A model generated the notes under the pieces. It ran no database searches, was not told the origin of the DNA, and saw only the letters and a list, made by a program, of their open reading frames with translations. A program made the translations under genes and the position numbers. From assembly GCA_900553695.1 (NCBI GenBank), contig USEM01000030.1:1-8904 (forward strand): 8,904 nt of DNA, written 5' to 3'. The DNA comes from an uncultured Clostridium sp. (GTDB lineage: Bacteria; Bacillota; Clostridia; TANB77; CAG-508). Shown here one piece after another: positions 1 through 5,585 of this stretch (its first letter is position 1; the number at the start of each line of letters is the position of its first letter).

Positions 1-264
1 CCTTTTAGTTTTTCTGAAAGTGGAATTCTTACTTCAAAAGAACCATCTTCTAATTCTTTGTTTGCTTTCGTCAATACCTTTTGCTTCTTTAATAAGTGTT
101 TTTACTTCACTTATTAACATTGTGTCGCTTACATCAATTTCAAAATCTGCTCCATCATAATTTACTTGTAGTCTGAAATCAACCGCTTTAACACTTGTTG
201 TTCCAAGTACAATAAGCATTGCAACAACTAAAACAATACTTATTAAAAATTTTCTTGTACTCAT
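1..264 (-). pseudogene. secreted ubiquitin-like domain protein, frame-broken and cut by window edge
   Basis: The ATG at 264 follows a GGGGG Shine-Dalgarno (275-279). Residues 1-27 look like a signal peptide: Lys/Arg near the start, a long hydrophobic core, then a likely cut after VKA. The mature part resembles ubiquitin: an N-terminal beta hairpin, then SDT..ISEVK, KEAKGIDESKQRI, which lines up with ubiquitin SDTIENVK and KEGIPPDQQRL. The frame then ends (RRWFF, stop at 34-36). The other forward frame continues with NKELEDGS, like ubiquitin GKQLEDGR, and runs off the window as FEVRIPLSEKLK. Both frames share the bases around CAAAGA (about 58-67), so a loss of about 20 bp between CAAAGA repeats would explain the break. 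There is no CGG here, so it differs from the copA breaks. Function is unknown; secretion and the ubiquitin-like fold are inferred. The downstream part could belong to another surface domain. Confidence 0.55.
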
Positions 265-299
265 CTTTTGAATACCCCCTCTAAATATTTCTTAAAGTT

Positions 300-329
300 T
301 ACATATCATATAATTGTATAAAATGTCAA
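300..329 (-). promoter_or_regulatory. promoter of the ubiquitin-like gene
   Basis: On the minus strand TTGACA (324-329), an 18-bp spacer and TATGTA (300-305) lie about 35 bp before the ATG at 264. The -35 is a perfect consensus. It starts only 18 bp beyond the copA stop, with no convincing terminator between, so the gene probably has its own promoter but may also receive copA readthrough. Confidence 0.6.
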
Positions 330-346
330 TGAAAATATATATTTTT

Positions 347-2548
347 CTAACTTTTTAATCTCAATGCATTTAGCACTACAGTTAAGCTACTTACGGTCAT
401 TGCAAGTGCTGCTAGCATTGGGTTTAGGGTAATTCCAAGGTTTACAAATATTCCGGCATGCTATTGGGATCATACATATGTTATAGAAGAATGCCCAGAA
501 TAGATTTTGTTTTATGTTTCTTATTGTTTTATGACTTATTTCTATTAAGTCATTTATTCTATTTAGGTTATCGTTCATAATTACAATACCTGCTGAATCT
601 ATTGCTATATCTGTACCAGTGGATACTGAAACTCCTATATCTGCTGTAACTAAGCTTACACTATCATTTATTCCATCTCCACACATCATTACTATTCCAT
701 GTTTTTTTAGTTCTTTTATTTTTTCTGCTTTCTCTTTTGGTGTAACATTGCTAATTACATTATCTATGCCAATTTGTTTTGCAATTATTCCGTGCTGTTT
801 TTCCGTTATCTCCTGTAAGCATTACAACTTCTATATTTTGTTTCTTAAGCTTTTCAATTACTTCTACAACATTGTCTTTTAAGACATCTTTTACTCCAAT
901 TAGAGCTACTATTTTATCATTTTTTGCCACGAATAGTATGCTGTTTCCTTCATTTATTAAGCTTTCTTCATCTTGGGCAGAGCTTATTGCAATATTATTT
1001 TGCTCCATTAATTTTCTGTTTCCTATTAAGTATTTATTATCCTCTTTGGTTGAAGCCTCTAGCCCGAAACCTGGTATTGCTTTGAAGCTTTTTACATCTT
1101 CTAATTCAGTTCTTTCTTCTATTGCTTTATTTACAATAGCCATAGCTATTGGGTGTTCTGATTTTTTCTCAATACTTGCAATATCTTTTAAAAGCTCTGC
1201 ATCACTTAAATTTGTATAATTATACATTTTTGAAACGCTTAAAACTCCCTTTGTTAATGTTCCAGTTTTATCAAAACATATAGTTTTTACCTTGTGTGAA
1301 TTTTCTAATGCTTCACTTTGTTTTATAAGTATTCCTTTTTTACTTGCATTGCCTGATGCAATGACTATTGCAAGTGGTGTTGCAAGACCTAAACTACATG
1401 GGCATGCAACTACTAATATGCTTACAAAAATATTTATTGCAAACGCAAAATCTCTTGATATGATGCACCATATAACAAAAGCTATACTTGCTATTACAAG
1501 AATTGTTGGAACAAACACTCCACTTATTTTATCTGCAACTTTTGCAATTGGAGCTTTTGTTGATGTGGCATTTGCAACTAGCCTTACTATTTCAGAAACA
1601 GTTGATTCTCTTCCTATTTTTTCTGCTCTATATTTAATTGTTCCTTCAAAATTTATACTTCCTGCAATAACTTTTGCTCCAGCTTCCTTTTTTACTGGAG
1701 TGCTTTCTCCTGTAACAAAAGCTTCGTTTATATGTGTTATACCTTCCACTACTTCCCCATCTACTGCAATTTTTTCTCCTGGTTTGCAAATTACTATGTC
1801 TCCTTTTTGTATTTCATCTATTGTAACTTTAATTTCATTTCCATCTCTAATAATTACAGCATCATTTGGAGTTATACTCATAAGAGCTTGCAAAGCTTCT
1901 TTTGTTTTGTCTTTATTTTTGTTTTCTATAAATTTTCCTATCTTTATAAAGAAAATTACAATAGCAGCTGATTCAAAATATAGCTTTTCTACATATTCTG
2001 TGCTTCCTGTTAAAATTCTTGCAGTTCCATAAAGGCTATATGCAAAGCTTGCTATAACACCTATCATAACTAGTGTATCCATGTTAGGCGTTTTGTGTAT
2101 TAAGTTTTTATATCCATTTTTTAGGATATCTCTTCCAAATATCATTACAATTACTGTAAGTATTAAAAGAGAAATAGCATAATTTACAGGATATTCCATC
2201 ATATTCAAAAATGGGATAACTGGAAGCCCTACCATGTGAGACATTGATATATATAGCACTAATAGCGAAATTACTGTAATTCCAATTAATTTATATTTTT
2301 CGTTAGACTTTCTTTTCTCCTCTTTTTTGAAATTATCTATTCCAAGACTTTTAAAACCTGCTTTTTCAACAAACTTTTCTATTTGTTCTAAATTTAATTT
2401 ATTATCATCATACTCTATGCTTGCATTGTTCATTACAAGATTTACAGAAGCTTCCTTTATTCCGCTCCTGTTTATTTAAATATTTTTCAAGGCCTGAAGA
2501 GCATGCAGAACAGGTCATTCCATCAATTTTTAATATTACTCTTTTCAA
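347..2548 (-). CDS. copA: copper-translocating P1B-type ATPase, read through three in-frame CGG frameshift sites
   Basis: P1B-type ATPase that exports Cu+ across the cytoplasmic membrane. The start is TTG at 2548 behind AGGGAGG with a 7-nt gap; no usable ATG precedes the metal-binding motif. With C skipped at three CGG codons (residues 29, 586, 698) the frame runs to TAG at 347-349 as 732 residues, normal for a one-HMA-domain CopA. Visible motifs: HMA CxxC (MTCSAC, Cys13/16), TGES 279-282, CPC 382-384, DKTGT with phosphorylated Asp426, SEHP, GDGIND 623-628, and the last-helix MxxSS. The usual DAPAL after GDGIN is DSVSL here. Without frameshifting, translation from the TTG ends soon after the CxxC motif, and the hinge and last helix lie in other frames. 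It sits 24 bp after the CmpB-like gene, probably cotranscribed. No CsoR/CopY gene is nearby. Family assignment is secure; Cu+ specificity is inferred from CPC, YN and MxxSS. Confidence 0.88.
453..455 (-). other. candidate +1 recoding site 3 in copA (CGG|A)
   Basis: Coding strand reads GCA TGC CGG AAT ATT. Without a shift the protein continues CRNICKPW and stops at 387-389. Skipping the C gives GCA TGC GGA ATA TTT (A-C-G-I-F), matching the IPIA-x-G pattern before the last CopA helix, then AMTVSSLTVVLNALRLK, which carries the conserved MxxSS. The CGG is in the frame set by the preceding site (336 nt from the GGA at 791). Confidence 0.75.
790..792 (-). other. candidate +1 recoding site 2 in copA (CGG|A)
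   Basis: Coding strand reads ACA GCA CGG AAT AAT just after the TGDN motif. Unshifted, it gives ARNNCKTNWHR and a stop at 760-762. Skipping the C gives ACA GCA GGA ATA ATT GCA AAA, protein TAGIIAKQIGIDN, the normal CopA continuation to the GDGIND hinge. The CGG is exactly in frame with the upstream segment (1671 nt from the GGA at 2463). Confidence 0.78.
2462..2464 (-). other. candidate +1 recoding site 1 in copA (CGG|A)
   Basis: Coding strand reads AAA CAG GAG CGG AAT AAA, 28 codons after the TTG start. Unshifted translation becomes NKGSFCKSCNE and stops within about 20 codons. Skipping the C gives CAG GAG GGA ATA AAG, protein EGIKEASVNLV, which matches the HMA-domain pattern x-G-V/I-x-x-A-x-V-N after the CxxC helix, where glycine is typical. 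Confidence 0.78.
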
Positions 2549-2572
2549 TATTTTTCCTCCCTGAATTATATT

Positions 2573-3172
2573 CTACCCAACATAGTTATTTCCTAGCCAT
2601 ATTCTTGAAATAACATCTATCATAAATAGTATAAAAACACATATTGTTGTTATATTAACTACCTTTTGGTTTCCTGATATGAATTTTTTTAGAACTGGTT
2701 GAACTAAGTAAATACCAAGCAAAGATACAAAACCAAATTTAATATCTGGTATTAACGCAATTCTACCATCAAAATTCATAAGTTCTCCTGAATAATCCCA
2801 AAGTGTCTTAAAATCTCCCCAAACCCAGTCTATTATGTATGAACCTATAAACTCCACTATGGTTGATATTACTATGGTTTCAAGGAATACAACTATTGGT
2901 CTTATATTAATTTTTCCTAAAAGTATTTTCTTTTCCTTAGTTCTAAAAAGTAGTATCATTATAACTAGTCCGCCAAAGCCATATATTGTAAGCCATGGCC
3001 CCCATAAAGCTCCTCTGTTAACAATCATTTTCTCCTCTATTGCAAAAACCAATTCTTCATATATCCAACCACACACAGAAAAAACTAAAAAGAAAATGAA
3101 AATATCTCTTAATATTTCAATTTTCTTTTTGTTTGAAAAATCAATTCCAAAATTCAATATCTTATTTATCAT
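2573..3172 (-). CDS. CmpB/DUF1113-type integral membrane protein (putative ABC transporter permease)
   Basis: A protein of 199 residues with about five hydrophobic segments. Signature residues of the CmpB (ABC_trans_CmpB, formerly DUF1113) family are visible: GWIYEE at 35-40 and NRGALWGPW at 52-60 followed by a Gly-rich YGFGG turn. The transport role in the family name is weakly supported and the substrate is unknown. The ATG at 3172 is chosen because GGGGG lies 6-7 nt before it; an in-frame ATG at 3184 has no Shine-Dalgarno. The stop is 24 bp before the copA TTG and a promoter lies upstream, so it is probably the first gene of a two-gene operon with copA. A role in metal handling would rest only on that pairing. 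Its only coding-strand CGG trinucleotide is out of frame (GGC GGA), and the frame is intact. Confidence 0.8.
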   Translation of the reverse strand: MINKILNFGIDFSNKKKIEILRDIFIFFLVFSVCGWIYEELVFAIEEKMIVNRGALWGPWLTIYGFGGLVIMILLFRTKEKKILLGKINIRPIVVFLETIVISTIVEFIGSYIIDWVWGDFKTLWDYSGELMNFDGRIALIPDIKFGFVSLLGIYLVQPVLKKFISGNQKVVNITTICVFILFMIDVISRIWLGNNYVG

Positions 3173-3205
3173 AATATCCCCCATTATTCGACAAATTTTG
3201 ATTGA

Positions 3206-3234
3206 ATTATATCATAAAGGAGAATAACTTACAA
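3206..3234 (-). promoter_or_regulatory. promoter of the cmpB-like/copA operon
   Basis: TTGTAA (3229-3234), a 17-bp spacer and a perfect TATAAT (3206-3211) on the minus strand, about 35 bp before the chosen ATG. I see no clear CopY-box or CsoR-type palindrome overlapping it, so copper control is not shown by the sequence. Confidence 0.65.
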
Positions 3235-3320
3235 CATGTTATTTAAGCATATTTTATATATATGAATGAAATATAATAATATCTCAAGCAAAAAACTGTG
3301 CAATTCATTTTTTTACAACA

Positions 3321-3372
3321 AGAAAAAACTAGCCAAATTTGCTCTGATTTACTTGAGAATTTTTGACTAGTT
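3321..3372 (-). terminator. Rho-independent terminator after the prepilin/FGE gene
   Basis: Minus-strand arms AACTAGTCAAA (3362-3372) and TTTGGCTAGTT (3327-3337) pair over 11 bp with one G-U, followed directly by a run of T residues (TTTTTTCT). The 24-nt loop is large. On the plus strand it is followed by only a weak T-rich stretch, so it mainly serves the minus-strand gene ending at 3451. Confidence 0.7.
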
Positions 3373-3393
3373 TTATTATACAATTTACAGCTT

Positions 3394-3420
3394 CAAAGTA
3401 GCTTCCCTAAAACTACTTTG
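3394..3420 (-). repeat. 8-bp inverted repeat 30 bp past the variable-region-like end
   Basis: CAAAGTAG (3394-3401) and CTACTTTG (3413-3420) are perfect complements with an 11-nt spacer. It lies between the FGE-fold gene stop and its terminator and lacks a T run. Known DGR targets often carry a hairpin just after the variable region; this could be such an element, but the loop is longer than usual and that reading is only a suggestion. Confidence 0.45.
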
Positions 3421-3450
3421 GAATATTTAATTATTTTATCGCCTGCAAGC

Positions 3451-3590
3451 CTACAGTGATACATAAAGTGCAGAACGGAAAGAAATGCCATTGTCGCTGA
3501 ACGTCGGACGGTCGCCGTAACGATTGCTTGCTGGATAGTCAGAACCATTGCTGTCGTAATTGCCGGCCCCTGCCAACTCGATCACCCTGA
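3451..3590 (-). other. DGR variable-region-like segment
   Basis: The last about 45 codons of the FGE-fold gene differ in composition from the AT-rich gene: GGC, GAC, AGC, CGT, CCG and ACG codons cluster here. The encoded tail alternates fixed positions (RGG, FRSAL) with A-containing NNC/NNT codons (AAT, TAC, GAC, AGC), as in variable regions copied with adenine mutagenesis from a template repeat. The same composition seems to continue a few bases past the stop to about 3435. The template repeat and reverse transcriptase would have to lie elsewhere. Boundaries are approximate. Confidence 0.55.
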
Positions 3591-4771
3591 GAACCAGACT
3601 CTGTGGTCCATTCATAACAATTTCCTGCTACATCATATATGTTTTTACTGCAGTTTCTTTCTGTTGCTCCTGTGGTTAGTAAAATAGATGTATCTTTCAT
3701 TTTTGAATATTTACTTCCAACATTGTTAAAACTTCCAAGAGTATAATTGCTTGTGTTAAAAACTGCGTAAGCCCCTCTAGTAATTTCAAATGTTTCTGAA
3801 TTTTTATAATTTCCCCATGTAGTACTATTTGTTACACTATGGTTTAAATCTTTTATAAAATCTAGCATACTATCCCAACATGCTCCCGTACATAGCATAC
3901 TAGTTGCTCCATATTCATTTGTATTATATAAACTATTTGATAAATATACTGCTCCTGTTGTTCCTATGCTACTCTCACTATCTCCCCATTCTACATAGTT
4001 ATATGGATACATATCTTGTTTTATTCCTAATGTTGTAACTCCTGATGAACTAGTTCTTTCCGTTTCACTTCCAGCCTCGTATCTACCTATATAAAATCCT
4101 CCATATTTATATATGCTTTTTGTTAAATTTGCTATTTGGTTTGCAATTCCAGTTTTATCAGCTGTATCATTAGTTGAATCTGGTTCTGTATAATCCGTAC
4201 TAAGTCCATTTGTTCTTTCTCCCCCAGTTGATTCATTTGCAGTCCATTCTGACCTATAAAAACTTGCTATACTGTTTTCAGTATCTGTTGATTTTACTTC
4301 TACTGGTATCCATACAAATTGATTATATGCTGTTTTTACACTATCTGGGTTTGTCCAGTCTACTGTTGTTCCTTCTGGAATATCATATATTACTAGTCCA
4401 TTATCTATACTTTGTTCTGATTTTATTCCAGATACTGTAAATCCTTTTGGTATCCATGCTGTTTTACCATCTCTTATATATTTTGTATTTTCTGTTACTC
4501 TTGTTCCTGGAAGATTTTTTTGTTTTTCAGCTTCTTCTTGCTGTCTTTCTTGCTCTTCTATTTCCCTTTCAACCTCATCTAATTCTCCCATTAATTCATC
4601 TACTCTTGTCTGCTGTTCGTTTACTTTTGCATTTGTGCCTTCTACTGCCTTTTCAGCACTTCCAAATAAGTCTCCTTTTATAAGCAAGTTCAAACTTACT
4701 CCTACCAGAATTAAAAGAATTATTATTGTAATAATTAACGCTATTAGTGTTATACCTTTGTTTTTTCTCAT
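3451..4771 (-). CDS. prepilin-like anchored FGE/C-type-lectin-fold protein, probable DGR target, read through one CGG frameshift site
   Basis: ATG at 4771 follows AAGGGAG with a 10-nt gap. Residues 1-30 are a type IV prepilin-like leader: basic MRKNKG, then a hydrophobic stretch starting ITLIALII; the usual Glu at +5 is Ala. A charged coiled coil covers about 45-88. Residues from about 95 form an FGE-sulfatase/SUMF1-like domain (WIPKGF, FVWIPVEV, GGFYIGRYEAG, VAGNCYEWT). In one frame it ends at codon 403 (CGG) with RQLRQQWF. Skipping that C gives RGGNY...ASNRY...GISFRSALYVSL and a stop at 3451-3453, 439 residues in all, the expected end of this fold. That end is GC-richer than the rest and resembles a diversity-generating-retroelement variable region. 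It is probably a surface or filament protein with a ligand-binding tip. No reverse transcriptase is in the window. A long structured leader precedes it. Confidence 0.8.
3563..3565 (-). other. candidate +1 recoding site in the FGE-fold gene (CGG|C)
   Basis: Coding strand reads AGG GGC CGG CAA TTA at codon 403. Unshifted, it gives GRQLRQQWF and a stop at 3539-3541. Skipping the C gives AGG GGC GGC AAT TAC, protein RGGNY, the RGG motif that opens the C-terminal segment in this fold. It is the only in-frame CGG of the gene. Confidence 0.75.
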
Positions 4772-4822
4772 CTTTCTTTTTCTCCCTTCAAATTTTCACC
4801 TTATAATCCGCCAACTCTCGTC

Positions 4823-4915
4823 GGAGCTTTTGTTTTTATTTAAAATCGAACCCACGATGGAGACGCCTAAAGAAGTGTTTCGGGGGTCTTCGATTTTCTC
4901 TAAAAACAAAACTCC
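4823..4915. ncRNA. long nested hairpin in the leader
   Basis: Plus-strand outer arms are GGAG-C-TTTTGTTTTTA (4823-4838) and TAAAAACAAAACTCC (4901-4915), 15 pairs with a bulged C. Inside, AAAATCGAA (4842-4850) pairs with TTCGATTTT (4889-4897), then CCC (4851-4853) with GGG (4884-4886). The tip can add GAGACGC/GTGTTTC with two G-U pairs in plus-strand RNA, which become A-C mismatches in minus-strand RNA. About 30 pairs nest in 93 bases, far above what this AT-rich sequence would give by chance. Function is unknown. Confidence 0.5.
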
Positions 4916-4983
4916 TGCGTTTGGCTGCTTTCTTGTATTAAATACGTTTTTGCTATGCTTTGGACGAGATTGGACGGTCGTCC

Positions 4984-5008
4984 TTGTACAAACTTAATCA
5001 TTGTACAA
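4984..5008. repeat. paired TTGTACAA palindromes
   Basis: TTGTACAA occurs at 4984-4991 and again at 5001-5008, 9 bp apart. Each copy is its own reverse complement, so the pair is both a direct and an inverted repeat and could be a protein operator or an RNA stem. GGACGGTCGTCC lies just beside it at about 4974-4985. Confidence 0.45.
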
Positions 5009-5028
5009 AATCAGCCTTTAAATACGAC

Positions 5029-5055
5029 AAAAAGAGACGGACTTATCCATCTCTT
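5029..5055 (-). terminator. attenuator-like terminator in the leader
   Basis: On the minus strand AAGAGATGGA (5046-5055) pairs with TCCGTCTCTT (5032-5041) over 10 bp with one U-G and a TAAG loop, followed by CTCTTTTTGTC. It lies about 260 nt before the ATG of the FGE-fold gene and within its leader, so it would stop transcription early unless prevented. The wobble pair is valid only in minus-strand RNA, which supports this orientation. Confidence 0.6.
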
Positions 5056-5157
5056 GCGTGCAACCGTAATAAAGCATATGGAAATATGCTTGTTTTATTC
5101 TCTAATGAACATATAGTGTGTGTGTCAGAGTGTTGAACAATTCTGCTTTTTTGTTTT

Positions 5158-5217
5158 CTAGAATTGTCTCTCTCTCTCTTTCTCTACTCCTGCAAGGGGT
5201 TTAGCGATTGCGTTCAT
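5158..5217 (-). CDS. 19-residue leader peptide ORF
   Basis: ATG at 5217 follows a near-perfect AGGAGG with a 7-nt gap, plus a second GGAGAGG upstream, so translation is likely. The product is MNAIAKPLAGVEKERERQF, ending in TAG at 5158-5160. The ERER run comes from a GA dinucleotide repeat that could change length by slippage. The stop lies in the first arm of the hairpin 5137-5167, so a ribosome there would block that stem and could affect folding of the downstream terminator. No homology is recognised; a regulatory role by translation rather than by product is the best guess. It could also be a chance ORF. Confidence 0.5.
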   Translation of the reverse strand: MNAIAKPLAGVEKERERQF

Positions 5218-5260
5218 TTTTTCTCCTCCTTTGTTCCTCTCCTTAATTTATCTTGAACCT

Positions 5261-5290
5261 AGTATATAACAAACTAACTTTGCTTGTCAA
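5261..5290 (-). promoter_or_regulatory. promoter of the leader and prepilin/FGE gene
   Basis: TTGACA (5285-5290), 18-bp spacer, TATACT (5261-5266) on the minus strand. The -35 is perfect and the -10 has five of six consensus bases. It predicts a start near 5254, giving a leader of about 480 nt. Confidence 0.7.
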
Positions 5291-5395
5291 CTAGTTTTTT
5301 GAAAAATTTTTAGGGCTTATATTTTTAAACATTGGGGCATTTGCTAAAATCATTGGCACATATACATTATTCATTAATATTTTTATATATTTGTA

Positions 5396-5470
5396 TTGAC
5401 TTATTACAAAAATCATGTTATAAATATAGTAAATTATTCGTGGCAACTTCAGTTTGCCAATTATATTTTT
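5396..5470 (+). ncRNA. possible very short plus-strand transcript (promoter, hairpin, T-rich tail)
   Basis: TTGACT (5396-5401), 17-bp spacer, TATAAA (5419-5424) make a good plus-strand promoter. The predicted start near 5431 is followed at once by TGGCAA/TTGCCA (5441-5446 and 5454-5459, 7-nt loop) and ATTATATTTTTATTTTC. Any RNA would be only about 40 nt. The hairpin may instead simply insulate the toxin-antitoxin promoter. The rest of 5291-5395 shows nothing beyond AT-rich sequence. Confidence 0.3.
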
Positions 5471-5471
5471 A

Positions 5472-5500
5472 TTTTCTTAATATTTTTTTCTTTAAGAAAA
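5472..5500. repeat. 9-bp AT-rich inverted repeat before the toxin-antitoxin promoter
   Basis: TTTTCTTAA (5472-5480) and TTAAGAAAA (5492-5500) are perfect complements with an 11-nt T-rich spacer. It could be a weak terminator or a binding site; only one G-C pair per arm makes it a weak RNA stem. Confidence 0.35.
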
Positions 5501-5535
5501 TCATTTGAATTTTATTAAAAGTATAGTATTGACTT

Positions 5536-5563
5536 TTGATAACCAATATGTTATCATTATAAT
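5536..5563 (+). promoter_or_regulatory. promoter of the toxin-antitoxin operon
   Basis: TTGATA (5536-5541), 16-bp spacer and perfect TATAAT (5558-5563), about 23 bp before the toxin ATG. An alternative pair, TTGACT (5529-5534) with TATCAT (5552-5557) at 17 bp, overlaps it. Either start leaves a very short 5' leader. Confidence 0.65.
5537..5556. promoter_or_regulatory. operator-like palindrome in the toxin-antitoxin promoter
   Basis: TGATAAC (5537-5543), six bases CAATAT, GTTATCA (5550-5556): a perfect 7-bp inverted repeat lying across the -35 and spacer. XRE-type antitoxins usually repress their own operon from such sites, so this is the likely autoregulatory operator of the antitoxin encoded at 5940-6236. 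Confidence 0.65.
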
Positions 5564-5585
5564 ATACTATAGAAGGAGTTTCTAT

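Larger units (their letters stand above)
4772..5254 (-). promoter_or_regulatory. long structured 5' leader of the prepilin/FGE gene
   Basis: About 480 bases separate the promoter from the ATG at 4771. The stretch is GC-richer than most of the window and contains, in order of transcription: a 19-codon ORF with a strong ribosome site; an 8-bp hairpin (5137-5167) whose first arm overlaps that ORF's stop; an 8-bp hairpin (5072-5091); a terminator-like hairpin with T run (5029-5055); a TTGTACAA pair (4984-5008); and a long nested hairpin (4823-4915). The arrangement looks like translation-coupled attenuation, but I recognise no known riboswitch class. Some stems favour plus-strand RNA: GAGACGC/GTGTTTC has G-U pairs only on plus, and the 5072-5091 hairpin has a GGAA loop on plus. 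A separate plus-strand RNA is therefore not excluded. Confidence 0.5.

Noticed and set aside
34..80. Ubiquitin-like gene break as another CGG recoding site
   Set aside because: No CGG occurs near the break and the two frames overlap rather than abut; a deletion between CAAAGA repeats fits better.
779..2032. Plus-strand open frames opposite copA (779-1219 and 1292-2032)
   Set aside because: They are antisense to the conserved ATPase frames, lack convincing ribosome sites and have no recognisable domain.
347..2548. copA as an ordinary pseudogene or three separate gene fragments
   Set aside because: All three breaks are the same single C before GGA at an in-frame CGG, no stop or other indel exists, and catalytic motifs are intact. 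Sequencing error remains possible but would have to repeat the same event four times, counting the FGE-fold gene.
3173..3184. ATG at 3184 as start of the CmpB-like gene
   Set aside because: No ribosome site precedes it, and the GGGGG that would serve the ATG at 3172 lies inside those four codons.
4842..4860. tRNA T-arm-like string GGGTTCGA on the minus strand
   Set aside because: The flanking bases do not form a T stem, and no D arm, anticodon arm or acceptor stem can be drawn; the string is part of the long nested hairpin.
4635..4997. Plus-strand open frame covering the start and leader of the FGE-fold gene
   Set aside because: It is antisense to the prepilin-like N-terminus and to structured RNA, with no domain or ribosome site.
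4772..5254. Known riboswitch (for example c-di-GMP or SAM) in the leader
   Set aside because: The conserved core motifs of those classes that I can recall are not present; the stems fit no class I recognise.
5505..5585. Longer start for the RelE-type toxin at 5505
   Set aside because: It would place coding sequence over the promoter and operator palindrome and has no Shine-Dalgarno; the ATG at 5586 has AGAAGGAG.
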